A stretch of DNA of 64,000 nt from Roseibium polysiphoniae (GTDB lineage: Bacteria > Pseudomonadota > Alphaproteobacteria > Rhizobiales > Stappiaceae), in assembly GCF_014842925.1 (NCBI RefSeq), contig NZ_JACYXJ010000002.1, forward strand, positions 1 to 64,000, given 5' to 3'. This document shows positions 28,847 through 38,688 of this stretch, piece after piece (the stretch's first letter is position 1; every line of letters begins with the position of its first letter). Made by a program: the position numbers and the translations under genes. The notes beneath the pieces were generated by a model. The model did no database searches and was not told where the DNA came from. It was given only the letters and a program-made list of their open reading frames with translations.

Positions 28847-29527
28847 ATGTATCTGGTCATTTTCGACTGCGACGGCACGCTGATAGACAGTCAGGACACA
28901 ATTCTTCACGGGCTTTCCGTTGGCTATGAGGCGGTCGGACTGCCGATGCCGGATCGGCGAACGGCGCTTTCTATCGTCGGCTTGTCGCTGGAGACTGCTT
29001 TCTTGCAGCTCGTCGGCGCCGAAAATGCCCACCTTGTGCCAGAGATGGCGAACGCCTATCGCACATCGAAAATCTCCCGTCGCAAGTTGGGGCTCGATCT
29101 CGATCCGCTTTACCCGGGAACGCGCGACGTGCTCGATCGGTTGGGAGCGCGCGATGACGTCCTTCTTGGGGTTGCGACCGGTAAGGCGCGGCGCGGTGTC
29201 GATCATATGGTTGAAGTGCATGATCTCGGTGGGCGCTTCGTGACGGTTCAGACCGCTGACACATCACCGTCCAAGCCGCATCCGGATATGGTGCTGCGGG
29301 CGATGTCAGAGACCGGCGCTGAACCGCTGCGCACGGCGATGATCGGCGACACCAGTTTCGACATGGAAATGGCGCGGGCAGCAGGTGCCCATGCAGTTGG
29401 CGTGACCTGGGGCTATCACGACCGGGACAGGCTGAGGGCAGGCGGCGCCCATGTGGTCATCGACCATTTCGATGAACTTTATGACGCGCTTGATGCGCGT
29501 CTCGCTTTTGACGGGGAACCTGCATGA
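28847..29527 (+). CDS. HAD-family phosphatase (phosphoglycolate phosphatase-like)
   Basis: 226 aa. HAD motif I FDCDGTLIDS (nucleophile Asp, residues 6-15), motif II/III region ATGKARRG and KPHPDMVLRA, motif IV GDTSFDMEMARAAGAHAVGVTWG. The helical cap is of the Gph/PGP type. It probably removes phosphate from a small metabolite. Its TGA overlaps the ATG of the ATP12 gene, and this pair (HAD + ATP12) recurs in alphaproteobacteria, so co-translation is expected. Confidence 0.9.
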   Translation: MYLVIFDCDGTLIDSQDTILHGLSVGYEAVGLPMPDRRTALSIVGLSLETAFLQLVGAENAHLVPEMANAYRTSKISRRKLGLDLDPLYPGTRDVLDRLGARDDVLLGVATGKARRGVDHMVEVHDLGGRFVTVQTADTSPSKPHPDMVLRAMSETGAEPLRTAMIGDTSFDMEMARAAGAHAVGVTWGYHDRDRLRAGGAHVVIDHFDELYDALDARLAFDGEPA

Positions 29528-30297
29528 TGCGTGATTATCTTGAAACGCTGGAAGAAGATGCTGCCAAGGATCCCGAGCAACGCGCGCGCGAACTCTCCAA
29601 GCGCGAATTGCCCAAACGCTTCTACAAGGAAGCCACCCACGCTCCTGTGGAAGGCGGATTTGCGATCCATCTCGACGGTCGGCCGGTCAAGACACCTGGA
29701 AAGGCGACGCTGACTCTGCCGGGAGAAACACTCGCCAAGGCCGTTGCGGCTGAATGGGACGCGCAAGAAAAGGTCATCAACCCAGGCGCCATGCCGCTGA
29801 CACGGATTGCCAACTCTGCGCAGGACGCCGTGTCCGTGCGCTTTGCGGAAGTGGCCGATGAGATCACCCGTTTCTGCGGCACCGATGCCCTGTGTTACCG
29901 GGTCAATGATCCGGAAATTCTGGGCGACCGGCAGACCGGGCTCTGGGATCCGGTTCTGGGCTGGGCTGAAAGCCTGCTTGGTGGACGCTTCGTGCTGGTG
30001 GCCGGGCTGATCCATCAGGAGCAGCCGGAGGCTCTGCTGGCAGCTTACCGGGCCAGGCTTGAAGACTGGACGCCTCTGCGTCTGGCTGCGCTCCACACGG
30101 CGACGTCACTCTCCGGGTCTGCTGTTCTCGCGCTGGCGCTGGCCGAGGGGCATCTGTCTGTTGACGATGCCTGGACCGCGGCCCATGTCGAAGAGGACTT
30201 CAACATTGAACGCTGGGGCGAAGATGCCCAGGCCGCCCAGATCCGCGCCTACAAGCGGACCGAGTTTGATGCCGCGGCGCTGATCTTGGCGAACTGA
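29524..30297 (+). CDS. F1-ATPase assembly chaperone, ATP12 family
   Basis: 257 aa. It shows the family blocks KRFYKEA, FAIHLDGRPVKTPGKATLTLP, AVAAEWDAQEKVINPGAMPLTRIANSAQD and the C-terminal LSVDDAWTAAHVEEDFNIERWGEDAQA. ATP12 binds the F1 alpha subunit before assembly in mitochondria; the alphaproteobacterial homologues are the bacterial counterparts. It overlaps the HAD gene (ATG at 29524 or 29527) and is convergent with mgtE. Confidence 0.93.
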   Translation: MMRDYLETLEEDAAKDPEQRARELSKRELPKRFYKEATHAPVEGGFAIHLDGRPVKTPGKATLTLPGETLAKAVAAEWDAQEKVINPGAMPLTRIANSAQDAVSVRFAEVADEITRFCGTDALCYRVNDPEILGDRQTGLWDPVLGWAESLLGGRFVLVAGLIHQEQPEALLAAYRARLEDWTPLRLAALHTATSLSGSAVLALALAEGHLSVDDAWTAAHVEEDFNIERWGEDAQAAQIRAYKRTEFDAAALILAN

Positions 30298-30321
30298 GCT
30301 TGCAAGGCGGTCCGGCTGCCA

Positions 30322-31743
30322 TCAGCCCAGATAGAACGCCGTTGCCATCAGGAAGAAGACAAGAACGCCAAGGACATCGTTTGACGATGTGATGAAGACA
30401 CCGGTCGCCATTGCCGGATCGATGCCGAGCTTGTCGAGCACGATCGGTATCGTCGCGCCGACCATGGCGGCGATCGTCGTGACGCACAGGAGCGACAAGG
30501 ACGTTGCCAATGCGAGGTGAACCGGATCGGCAATCGGAATGATCAGAGACGCCAGCATCGTCAGACCGGCGAGGATGCAGCCGGCCACCGCGCCATTGAA
30601 GAGGGCTGCGAGAAATTCCTTGAACAGCCGGTAGCCGATTTCACCGGACCAGAGGGTGCCCGTCGCAAGGCCCTGAACGGCCACAGCGGACGCTTGAAGC
30701 CCTGCGTTTCCGGCCATGGACATTGTGACCGGGATAAAGGCGGCCAGGATCGCGGCCTTGGCAAGTTGATCCTCAAAAGACCCGACGACCGAGGCTGCGA
30801 TACTCGCTCCAATCAGACCGGCAAGCAACCAGGGCAGGCGGCCGCGAACGATCCGCAACACGGTGTCGTCGGCCTTGGCTTCTGAGGAAACACCGCTCAT
30901 CAGCAGCATGTCTTCGGTGGCCTCTTCAGAGGCAATACGCGTGAGCTGTTTGGGTGTGACGCGGCCGATCAAGTGGCCGTCGCCGTCGATCACGGGAACG
31001 GTGCGCATGTCCCTTTTGCGCGCGAGCCGCAGAACCTCTTCCTGATCAGTATCAGCGGAGACGGCGATGAAATCCCGGTTCATGATATCGCCGAGCGTCG
31101 CGCCTTCGCGCGCCAGCAACAGCTTGCCCAGTTCCACCGTGCCGACAAGCCGACCGCTATCATCCAGAACATAGACGGTGAAAACCTTGCGGATTCGATC
31201 CGCATCGGCTCGGATCTGGCTGACCGCCTCATCGATGGTCAGGGCCGCGGGCAGGGCGACGAACTTGCGCGCCATGATGCGCCCGGCGCTGTCGTCAGCA
31301 TAGGACTGGCGCGAGGCGATGTCCTCGACGTCCGGCAACCTTTGGGCAAGAGCCTCTGCCATATCGTCGGGAAAGTCGTTGAGCATCTCCGTGGCATCTT
31401 CCGGATCAAGGCCGGCGAGGATGTCACGAAACTGCTCAAGGGTGGATTCTTCCATCAGGACGGCACGAAACTCGGGCCGGAGTTCGGCGATAACCTTGAT
31501 GGAGGGGTTCGCGGGCAACCACTGGAAGAGCTTTCGGGCCTGCTTGAGCCGCAGACGCACCAGCATCTGCATGACGTCGACCGGATCCCAGCGCTTCAAC
31601 AGATCGACGAGCGGTCCCCGTTCGCCCGAACGGATCATCTGACGTACAAGCCGTAGGGCCTCGTCGTTGTCGTCAAGAGGTTCGCTGGCTGGCTCGCGGT
31701 GCCAGGTCAGGCGCTCTGCCTCGTCGATGCTGTTCGCACTCAT
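30322..31743 (-). CDS. mgtE: Magnesium transporter MgtE
   Basis: 473 aa, standard. An N-terminal superhelical domain (ELRPEFRAVLMEES..., LNDFPDDMAEAL) is followed by two CBS domains (MNRDFIAVSADTDQEEVLRLARKRDMRTVPVIDGDGHLIGRV) and five C-terminal TM helices with the pore motif FIPVTMSMAGNAGLQASAV and the TTIAAMVGATIPIVLDKLGIDPA segment. It is a Mg2+-gated inner-membrane channel; the CBS and N domains sense cytosolic Mg2+. Single gene, convergent with ATP12. Confidence 0.95.
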   Translation of the reverse strand: MSANSIDEAERLTWHREPASEPLDDNDEALRLVRQMIRSGERGPLVDLLKRWDPVDVMQMLVRLRLKQARKLFQWLPANPSIKVIAELRPEFRAVLMEESTLEQFRDILAGLDPEDATEMLNDFPDDMAEALAQRLPDVEDIASRQSYADDSAGRIMARKFVALPAALTIDEAVSQIRADADRIRKVFTVYVLDDSGRLVGTVELGKLLLAREGATLGDIMNRDFIAVSADTDQEEVLRLARKRDMRTVPVIDGDGHLIGRVTPKQLTRIASEEATEDMLLMSGVSSEAKADDTVLRIVRGRLPWLLAGLIGASIAASVVGSFEDQLAKAAILAAFIPVTMSMAGNAGLQASAVAVQGLATGTLWSGEIGYRLFKEFLAALFNGAVAGCILAGLTMLASLIIPIADPVHLALATSLSLLCVTTIAAMVGATIPIVLDKLGIDPAMATGVFITSSNDVLGVLVFFLMATAFYLG

Positions 31744-31844
31744 TCACTGCAACTCCTAAATCCCCAAACGCTTTTACGGCAAAGGGATGACGAACAGCTA
31801 ACAGCCGGGAGGGGCCGAAATACACCGAAAACGGGCAGAGGGCC

Positions 31845-32576
31845 TCAGACGTCCAGCTCGTCCATATCGGCAAAGGCGTCGCGCAGTGCGTCGGACCAGC
31901 CCAGGGACAGCTTCTGGAAATACGGATTGTTCTTCTCGATCCGGAGCTGACGATCTGCTGAGAAACTGTCCTTGTTGTAGAGCAGCAGGTCGATCGGCAT
32001 GCCGACGGAGAGATTTGACCGCAAGGTGCTGTCGAAGGACAGGAGAACCATCTTCGCCGCTTCGCCCAGGCGCATGTCGGAGCGGGTGACGCGGTCGAGA
32101 ATGGGCTTGCCGTATTTGTGCTCGCCGATCTGCAGGAAAGGCGTGTCCTCGCAGACCTCGATGAAGTTGCCAGCCGAGTAGATCTGAAACAGCCGTGGCT
32201 CTTCGCCCTTGATCTGTCCACCGAGAATGAACGTGACCTGAAAGCTGTCCGCGTTGGAGCCAAGGGATTCGCCGTCGATCGCACGCACTTCGCGGATGGC
32301 GCTGCCGAGCAGGCGCGCTGCCTGGAACATGGTCTCGACGGTCATCAGGGTCGGACGGCCTTCGCCGGCGGAATGGATGTGTTCGCTCAAGAGGGAAATG
32401 ACGGCCTGGGTCACGGCCAGATTGCCGGCGGACAACAGCGTGAAGACACGATCTCCCTCTTTCTCCCAGATGTGGAGCTTCTTGTAGGTGGAGATGTTGT
32501 CCAAGCCTGCATTGGTCCTGGTGTCAGCCGCAAAGACCAGTCCGCGGTCAAGCTTCAATGCAACGCAATAAGTCAT
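31845..32576 (-). CDS. Anbu proteasome-like peptidase
   Basis: 243 aa. An Ntn-hydrolase proteasome beta fold with Thr2 directly after Met1 (MTYCVALKLDRGLVFAADTRTNAG), which becomes the nucleophile when Met is removed. The length and the IEKNNPYFQKLSLGWSDAL end match Anbu (ancestral beta subunit, also called BPH-related or proteasome-type protease) rather than HslV. It is the last gene of a four-gene minus-strand cluster with transglutaminase, alpha-E and ATP-grasp proteins, the classic Anbu neighbourhood. Confidence 0.93.
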   Translation of the reverse strand: MTYCVALKLDRGLVFAADTRTNAGLDNISTYKKLHIWEKEGDRVFTLLSAGNLAVTQAVISLLSEHIHSAGEGRPTLMTVETMFQAARLLGSAIREVRAIDGESLGSNADSFQVTFILGGQIKGEEPRLFQIYSAGNFIEVCEDTPFLQIGEHKYGKPILDRVTRSDMRLGEAAKMVLLSFDSTLRSNLSVGMPIDLLLYNKDSFSADRQLRIEKNNPYFQKLSLGWSDALRDAFADMDELDV

Positions 32577-32696
32577 TTCGTTCCGTGTCCCGGGTCAGGC
32601 GCATTCGTTCGGCGGGGCCAATGTCAGACACCTATATCAGACTTGTTATCGGTATCAGGCGCAAGAAATGGGATCGTGCGTGTGAATTGCAAGATC

Positions 32697-33512
32697 CTAT
32701 TGCTGCTGCTGAACCGCCGCCTGTGCGACCTCGACTTCAACATCCATGTTTTCATCGTTGCCGCCGAAACGGATGCCTCTTATGGGGGCAGCGGAGCGTG
32801 AGTCCAGTCCCGTGGTCAAGCGTATATAGTGATCCGTGGGGCAGATACCGTTGGATATGTCGAAAGCCAGCCACCCCAGACCGTCGATACAAACCTCGGC
32901 CCAGGCATGGTGGGCCTCGGATTCTATTTCGTCATCAAGGAGCAAGTAACCGGACACATAGCGTGCCGGCACGCTGATGGAGCGGGCGGCAGATATGAAG
33001 ATATGGGCATGGTCCTGACAGACACCTTCGCCGGACGCCAGAGCCGAGACCGCGGTTGCATGGGTCTCGGTCACACCGACCTGATAGGCAACCTTGTCGC
33101 GCACCGCATGCATCAGATCATGAAAACCCGTGATCTTGTCGTCCTTGTCGGCGATGGCACCCAGACGCCGAATGGCCTGATTGGCCTGGGTGACCGGGGT
33201 GAAACGCGTGTAGATCCTGCTTGGGGCGTCGTCGCGTTCCTCGCCGACGACACCGGACTTGTCCTCTGTCTCGACGGTGCCGGTCGCCGTGATTGTCACG
33301 CTTTCGGTGACCTCCTGGGAGGAGATCATATGCACGACGTTGCCGAAGGCATCGGTGTAGCTGGTGGCGCGGGACATGCCCGGGGCGTCGATCTTCCAGT
33401 CGATCACATGCTGGCCGCTGCAATTCGGCGGTGTCAGCCGCAATTGCTGCATGGCATTGGCCACGGGCGTGTCATATCGGTAGCTGGTCTTGTGTCGAAC
33501 GGTCAGTCGCAT
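32697..33512 (-). CDS. Transglutaminase-like cysteine protease of the Anbu cluster
   Basis: 271 aa from ATG 33512, which gives the family start MRLTVRHKTSYRYDTPV; an ATG five codons earlier (33527) is also possible. An N-terminal beta domain is followed by the transglutaminase core with Cys165 (GEGVCQDHAHIFI), His202 (AHHAWAEV) and Asp218 (LAFDISNG). It lies 24 bp after the alpha-E gene and 120 bp before the Anbu gene. The family is thought to act on peptides or peptide tags made by the associated ATP-grasp enzyme. Confidence 0.91.
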   Translation of the reverse strand: MRLTVRHKTSYRYDTPVANAMQQLRLTPPNCSGQHVIDWKIDAPGMSRATSYTDAFGNVVHMISSQEVTESVTITATGTVETEDKSGVVGEERDDAPSRIYTRFTPVTQANQAIRRLGAIADKDDKITGFHDLMHAVRDKVAYQVGVTETHATAVSALASGEGVCQDHAHIFISAARSISVPARYVSGYLLLDDEIESEAHHAWAEVCIDGLGWLAFDISNGICPTDHYIRLTTGLDSRSAAPIRGIRFGGNDENMDVEVEVAQAAVQQQQ

Positions 33513-33536
33513 TGGTGCACCGGGCATGTCTGAGGA

Positions 33537-34487
33537 TCAGGCGAAATTATAGTCCAGCGAGAGTTGATGGGCGAAAGCGTTGTTCTTGCGGATGAAGTCC
33601 AGCAGGAAGTCATGAAGCCCGCTTTGATAGATGTCGCGCATCTCTGCCTCATGAAGCTCTTTTGACAGGGCTGCCGCCAAATCGATGCTTGGCTTCCGCT
33701 CATTGTAGAACTGCTGGAGGTCTTCTGCAGTGTCATCGATCCAGTCGTAGCAATGGGCCAGAGAGCGCGGCATTTCCTTTCTCAGAATGAGGAACTCCGC
33801 GATGTTGAAGGCCTTCAACTTGGCGTCCGGATAGGCAAACCGATAGCTGCGCAGCCCGGAGAGCGTGCGCAAGATTCCGGTCCACTGGCTGCGTTCCATT
33901 GAACCGTCTCCAATGACGTCATTGTCCGGCAGAAGCACCCAATACTGGGCGTTCAGGACCCGGGCCGTGTTGTCGGCTCGTTCGACGAAATTGCCAAGCT
34001 GGCTGAAGTAGTAGCCGTCATCGCGCAGCATCGTGTTCAGCAGGGCGCCCCGGAAGAGATGAGACCGCTGGCTGACCCAGGCCAGGAAATCAGGCAATCG
34101 CTCTTGGGTGATCGACTGCGGGTTGACGTCCGCAAACTCGATCCAAGTGGTGTTTAGGGCTTCCCAAAGTTCGCTGGTGATGCCGGTGCGGACGGCACGG
34201 GCATTGTTGCGGGCTGTCTCGAGGCAGACGCGAACGCTGGAGGGATTGTCCTTGTCGAAGATCATGTAATTGATCACGCCGCGCGCAGTGATATCGCCCA
34301 CTTTTTCGGTGTAGGCATAGTCGACGCCGGCTGTCGCCAGCGCGAAGCGCCATTCATCGCGCTCGCTCTGGCCCGAGTTTGGCACCATGGCCGAGCGGTA
34401 GGCGACTTCCAGAAGCCTGGCGGTGTTCTGGGCGCGTTCCTGATAGCGGGACATCCAGAACAGGGAGGAGGCGGTTCTTCCAAGCAT
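33537..34487 (-). CDS. Alpha-E domain protein
   Basis: 316 aa, all-helical. It starts MLGRTASSLFWMSRYQERAQNTARLLEV and contains FRGALLNTMLRDDGYYFSQLGNFVERADNTARVLN, the hallmark of the alpha-E family (COG2307). Biochemical role not established; it always accompanies the circularly permuted ATP-grasp and transglutaminase proteins. It is separated by only 3 bp from the upstream ATP-grasp stop. Confidence 0.92.
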   Translation of the reverse strand: MLGRTASSLFWMSRYQERAQNTARLLEVAYRSAMVPNSGQSERDEWRFALATAGVDYAYTEKVGDITARGVINYMIFDKDNPSSVRVCLETARNNARAVRTGITSELWEALNTTWIEFADVNPQSITQERLPDFLAWVSQRSHLFRGALLNTMLRDDGYYFSQLGNFVERADNTARVLNAQYWVLLPDNDVIGDGSMERSQWTGILRTLSGLRSYRFAYPDAKLKAFNIAEFLILRKEMPRSLAHCYDWIDDTAEDLQQFYNERKPSIDLAAALSKELHEAEMRDIYQSGLHDFLLDFIRKNNAFAHQLSLDYNFA

Positions 34488-34490
34488 GGC

Positions 34491-35915
34491 TCAGTCCTCC
34501 AGTACCCAGGTGTCTTTGGTGCCGCCGCCCTGGCTTGAGTTGACCACGAGCGATCCCCTCTTCAGAGCCACACGGGTCAAGCCTCCGGGCGTGATGCGAA
34601 CCTGGTCGCCAATCAGCACGAAGGGGCGCAAATCAACGTGCCGCGGAGCGACGCCGGAGGCGACATGTGTGGGGCAGGCGGACAGCGCAAGCGTTGGCTG
34701 GGCAATGTAGTTCGTCGGGTTTGCCATAAGGACCTTTCGGAAGTCGGCGATCTGGCGTTTGGACGCCGTCGGGCCGATCAACATGCCGTAGCCGCCAGAG
34801 CCGTGAACCTCCTTGACGACGATGTCCTCGAGATTGTCGAGCACATAGGCCAGGTCGTCCTCATTGGAGCAGTTCCATGTCGGGACGTTGTTCAGGATCG
34901 GCTTTTGCCCGGTGTAGAATTCGATGATGTCAGGCACATAGGCATAGATCGCCTTGTCGTCGGCAATTCCGGTTCCCGGTGCGTTGCAGATGGTGACATT
35001 TCCGGCGCGATAGGCATCGAAAAGACCTGGCACGCCCAGCATCGACCCGGCGTTGAACGTCAGCGGATCGAGGAAGGCGTCATCGATCCTGCGGTAAATC
35101 ACGTCGACCTGCTTGGGATCACGGGTCGTGCGCATGAAGACCTTGCCATTGTCGACGAAGAGGTCGCGGCCTTCGACCAGCTCGATGCCCATGGAATCGG
35201 CCAGAAAGGCGTGTTCGAAATAAGCGGAATTGTAGATCCCGGGCGTCAGAAGAACCACGGTCTGGTCGGACTTGGCCTGGTTCGGGCTCACGCTTTCAAG
35301 GGTCTGGCGCAACAATTCGGGATAGCGATCCACAGGGGCGACGCGATGGGTCTGAAACAGTTCCGGGAACAGACGCATCATCGTCTCCCGGTTCTCCATC
35401 ATGTAGGAGACACCTGACGGCGTGCGTGTGTTGTCTTCCAGAACGTAGAATTCGTTCTCAGAAACGCGGACAAGGTCCGTTCCGATGATGTGGGCGTAGA
35501 CCTTGCGGGCAGGGTCGTGACCGACCATCTCGGGCAGGAAGGCTTCGTTCTGCAGGATCAGGTCAGCAGGAATGCGGCCGGCGCGGATGATTTCCTGGCG
35601 GTGGTAGATGTCGTGGAGGAAGGCGTTGAGGGCGCGTACACGCTGATCGATGCCAGCGGACAGGCGCCGCCATTCGCCCGGGGAGATGACCCGGGGGATC
35701 GGATCGAAGGGAATCAGGCGCTCTGTTGCTTCCTCCGCACCATAGACGGCAAAGGTGATTCCAAGCCGCCGGAAAATGGTCTCCGCCTCTCGGCTTTTGC
35801 GCTTCAGGAAGTTGGGTGGCTTGTCTTCGAGCCACTGAGCGAGCTTTGCGTAGGAGGAGCGAGGGTTCCCGGCGTCATCCAGCATTTCATTGAAAAAAGA
35901 CCGCTCTTCTGTCAT
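34491..35915 (-). CDS. Circularly permuted ATP-grasp protein (DUF404/DUF407 type)
   Basis: 474 aa from ATG 35915, preceded by GGGGAGG; the long upstream extension in frame lacks support. Recognisable blocks: RVISPGEWRRLSAGIDQRVRALNAFLHDIYHRQEI, FYVLEDNTRTPSGVSYMMENRE, VKEVHGSGGYGMLIGP and HVDLRPFVLIGDQVRITPGGLTRVALKRGSLVVNSSQGGGTKDTWVLED. The family (COG2308) is predicted to ligate amino acids or peptides using ATP. First gene of the Anbu cluster. Confidence 0.92.
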   Translation of the reverse strand: MTEERSFFNEMLDDAGNPRSSYAKLAQWLEDKPPNFLKRKSREAETIFRRLGITFAVYGAEEATERLIPFDPIPRVISPGEWRRLSAGIDQRVRALNAFLHDIYHRQEIIRAGRIPADLILQNEAFLPEMVGHDPARKVYAHIIGTDLVRVSENEFYVLEDNTRTPSGVSYMMENRETMMRLFPELFQTHRVAPVDRYPELLRQTLESVSPNQAKSDQTVVLLTPGIYNSAYFEHAFLADSMGIELVEGRDLFVDNGKVFMRTTRDPKQVDVIYRRIDDAFLDPLTFNAGSMLGVPGLFDAYRAGNVTICNAPGTGIADDKAIYAYVPDIIEFYTGQKPILNNVPTWNCSNEDDLAYVLDNLEDIVVKEVHGSGGYGMLIGPTASKRQIADFRKVLMANPTNYIAQPTLALSACPTHVASGVAPRHVDLRPFVLIGDQVRITPGGLTRVALKRGSLVVNSSQGGGTKDTWVLED

Positions 35916-36147
35916 TGCCTCCCCATTCATCGTTGCTGACTTGTTGTGCAAGCTTTGCAAATTTCGACAACGGCTCCAAGCGTAATATGAAGGCGCGATT
36001 GCCCAGTCTTTATGCAATCTGCCGCAAGGTTTTCCTGACTCTCCGCAAATCCGCCAAGGTTTTGGGCGTCTTCGCCCTTGTGCTGACTTTGCCTGCCCGA
36101 TCCTGCATGCTACCAAGCCTTCGACTTAATGCGTTTCGGAGAAAGCC

Positions 36148-37680
36148 ATGAAGGAAATCCTTGCCGAACTGGAAAGCCGCCGTGAAACGGCCCGTATGGG
36201 CGGTGGCGAACGGCGGATCGAGGCCCAGCACAAGAAGGGCAAGCTGACCGCCCGCGAGCGCATTGAACTGCTGCTGGACGAAGGGTCATTCGAAGAGTTC
36301 GACATGTTCAAGCAGCATCGCTGCACTGATTTCGGCATGGAGGAACAGCATATTCCAGGCGACGGCGTGGTGACCGGCTGGGGCACGGTCAACGGCCGGA
36401 CGGTCTATGTCTTCTCCAAGGATTTCACGGTCTTCGGTGGCTCCCTGTCGGAGACCCATGCCCAGAAAATCATCAAGGTCCAGGACATGGCCTTGCAGAA
36501 CCGGGCTCCGATCATCGGCCTTTTCGATGCCGGTGGCGCGCGGATCCAGGAAGGCGTTGCGGCGCTGGGCGGCTATGGGGAAGTTTTCCAGCGCAACGTG
36601 CTGGCATCCGGCGTTATTCCGCAGATTTCCCTGATCATGGGGCCTTGTGCGGGCGGCGACGTTTATTCCCCTGCCATGACCGACTTCATCTTCATGGTGC
36701 GCGATACGTCCTACATGTTCGTCACCGGCCCGGATGTGGTGAAGACTGTCACCAACGAGACGGTTACGGCCGAAGAGCTTGGTGGGGCTTCTGTGCATAC
36801 AACCAAATCCTCGATTGCCGATGGCGCGTTCGACAACGACGTCGAGGCGCTTCAGGAAATGCGCCGGCTGATCGACTACCTGCCAGCCAACAATACGGCT
36901 GAACTTCCGGAAATCGGCTCTCATGATGATCCGAACCGGATTGACGAGAGCCTGGATACGTTGATCCCGGACAATCCGAACAAGCCCTACGACATGAAGG
37001 AGCTGATCCTCAAAACCGTCGACGAGGGCGATTTCTTCGAGATCCAGGGTTCTTTCGCGGGCAATATCATCACCGGCCTTGGCCGGATGGAGGGTCGGAC
37101 CGTCGGTATCGTTGCAAACCAGCCGATGGTTCTCGCCGGGGTTCTGGACAGCGACGCCAGCCGGAAAGCGGCCCGGTTCGTGCGCTTCTGCGACTGCTTC
37201 AACATTCCGGTCGTGACCTTTGTCGATGTTCCGGGCTTCCTGCCCGGCACGGCGCAGGAGTATGGCGGGTTGATCAAGCATGGTGCGAAGCTTCTGTTCG
37301 CCTATGCGGAGGCAACGGTGCCGAAGATCACGGTGATCACGCGCAAGGCCTATGGTGGCGCTTATGACGTGATGAGCTCAAAGCACATTCGCGGCGACAT
37401 CAACTATGCCTGGCCGACCGCTGAAATCGCGGTGATGGGCGCCAAGGGCGCTGTCGAGATCCTTTATCGCTCAGAACTTGGCGACAAGGACAAGATCGCG
37501 CAGCGAACCAAGGATTACGAAGACCGGTTTGCCAACCCCTTCGTGGCTGCGGAGCGTGGCTATATCGATGAGGTGATCATGCCGCATTCGACCCGACGCC
37601 GGGTGTCACGTGCGCTTGCGCTTCTGAGGTCCAAGGCTCAGCAGTTGCCGTGGAAGAAGCACGACAACATTCCGCTGTAA
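36148..37680 (+). CDS. pccB: Propionyl-CoA carboxylase beta subunit
   Basis: 510 aa carboxyltransferase. It begins [50 protein letters not shown] and has [37 protein letters not shown] and [28 protein letters not shown], all typical of PccB. It moves the carboxyl group from biotin to propionyl-CoA, giving methylmalonyl-CoA. The partner pccA is 1.7 kb downstream on the same strand, with folB and two small secreted-protein genes between them on the other strand. Confidence 0.95.
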   Translation: MKEILAELESRRETARMGGGERRIEAQHKKGKLTARERIELLLDEGSFEEFDMFKQHRCTDFGMEEQHIPGDGVVTGWGTVNGRTVYVFSKDFTVFGGSLSETHAQKIIKVQDMALQNRAPIIGLFDAGGARIQEGVAALGGYGEVFQRNVLASGVIPQISLIMGPCAGGDVYSPAMTDFIFMVRDTSYMFVTGPDVVKTVTNETVTAEELGGASVHTTKSSIADGAFDNDVEALQEMRRLIDYLPANNTAELPEIGSHDDPNRIDESLDTLIPDNPNKPYDMKELILKTVDEGDFFEIQGSFAGNIITGLGRMEGRTVGIVANQPMVLAGVLDSDASRKAARFVRFCDCFNIPVVTFVDVPGFLPGTAQEYGGLIKHGAKLLFAYAEATVPKITVITRKAYGGAYDVMSSKHIRGDINYAWPTAEIAVMGAKGAVEILYRSELGDKDKIAQRTKDYEDRFANPFVAAERGYIDEVIMPHSTRRRVSRALALLRSKAQQLPWKKHDNIPL

Positions 37681-37706
37681 CGCGAGCATCAGTTCGTGGA
37701 ATCAGG

Positions 37707-37732
37707 AACGGCCCCGTTTTGGGGCCGTTTTT
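37707..37732 (+). terminator. Terminator after pccB
   Basis: A 9-bp perfect stem (AACGGCCCC / GGGGCCGTT) with a GTTTT loop is followed by T residues. Confidence 0.88.
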
Positions 37733-37750
37733 ACGTCCAGCTTTTTTGCG

Positions 37751-38080
37751 CTACCAGCGTCTGAAGCCGCCGCGCTCGAACAAAGGCTCGCGGCATTCAT
37801 AGGCCACCGGGCATTTCGGATTGTCCCGTGTTGGGCCGAATTGGGTGAAGAGCTGTTCGCCGGGATCGCAGTAGCTGTAGTTCGAAACAAAGAGGGAATA
37901 GGTGTGCGTTCCGGTGGTGAACACCACACCGCCATTGCGCTTCACCATGGCTTGCGCCTGGCCGCAGGTCATCTTGCGCAGATCCGGGCGAGCCTCCGCG
38001 GCAGTCCCGACGACCAACAGCGCCGCCATCGACAGAGCGGCGACGCCGGCACGTTGCACAGGTTTCTTGCGCTTGAGCAT
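37751..38080 (-). CDS. Small secreted protein of unknown function
   Basis: 109 aa from ATG 38080 with GGGGGAC upstream; ten more codons in frame upstream are less likely. The N-terminus is a signal peptide (KRKKPV, then AGVAALSMAALLVVGTAAEA). The mature part is about 80 residues with cysteine-containing segments MTCGQAQAMVKRNGGVVFTTG, NYSYCDP and CPVAYECREP, so four cysteines could form two disulfides. It resembles small exported proteins common in rhizobia (the MTCGQAQALV type), function unknown. Confidence 0.75.
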   Translation of the reverse strand: MLKRKKPVQRAGVAALSMAALLVVGTAAEARPDLRKMTCGQAQAMVKRNGGVVFTTGTHTYSLFVSNYSYCDPGEQLFTQFGPTRDNPKCPVAYECREPLFERGGFRRW

Positions 38081-38193
38081 TTCGATGTCCCCCTCAGCTA
38101 GCCTCTCCACGAGTTAACGGGGCCAATGCGGCAGTATCTTGGCGAGACCCGAGAGATCTGCCGCGCAGCGTGGCGTGGGGACACCGCCGAGAG

Positions 38194-38565
38194 TCAGCTC
38201 AGAGCGGCTCGGTCGCGGGTGATTTCAACGCTGACCTTGCCGGTGGCAATAGGGAGCGGTGCGCTGGGCTTGTGAATGCGGACACGGGTCTTTTCAATCC
38301 GGGGGTCGGCCTCGAAGAGCGCCTCGGACACAGCTGCAGCCAGTCTTTCGATCAGCTTGAAGCGGGTTTGCGTCACGGCTTTTTCGACCGCCTTGGTCAG
38401 GGAGCCGTAGCAAACGGTCTGCTCATAGTCGTCACTCTCGCAGGCCTTGCTCAGGTCAAGCCAGCAGGTGAGGTCGACGTGGAAACGCTGGCCGAGCTGC
38501 GCCTCTTCGTCATAAACGCCATGATAGGCGAAGAACGAGAGGTCTTCGAGGTGTATGGCATCCAT
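38194..38565 (-). CDS. folB: Dihydroneopterin aldolase
   Basis: 123 aa from ATG 38565; an ATG eight codons upstream (38589) is also in frame. Blocks: IHLEDLSFFAYHGVYDEEAQLGQRFHVDL, the VCYGSLTKAVE turn, KLIERLAAAVSEAL with the conserved Glu, and VRIHKPSAPLP with the catalytic Lys. It cleaves dihydroneopterin in folate synthesis. Isolated from other fol genes in this window. Confidence 0.92.
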   Translation of the reverse strand: MDAIHLEDLSFFAYHGVYDEEAQLGQRFHVDLTCWLDLSKACESDDYEQTVCYGSLTKAVEKAVTQTRFKLIERLAAAVSEALFEADPRIEKTRVRIHKPSAPLPIATGKVSVEITRDRAALS

Positions 38566-38688
38566 GAAATCTGCGTCCTTCTGGAGCACTTGACGTTCGG
38601 TGCTGGATCGACAGCCGGTTTAGTGGCTCGCGATGCCAAAATCCAGAGGCAGTTTCCGCGAGCTTAGAGATGCCCGCGGTGAATGCAC

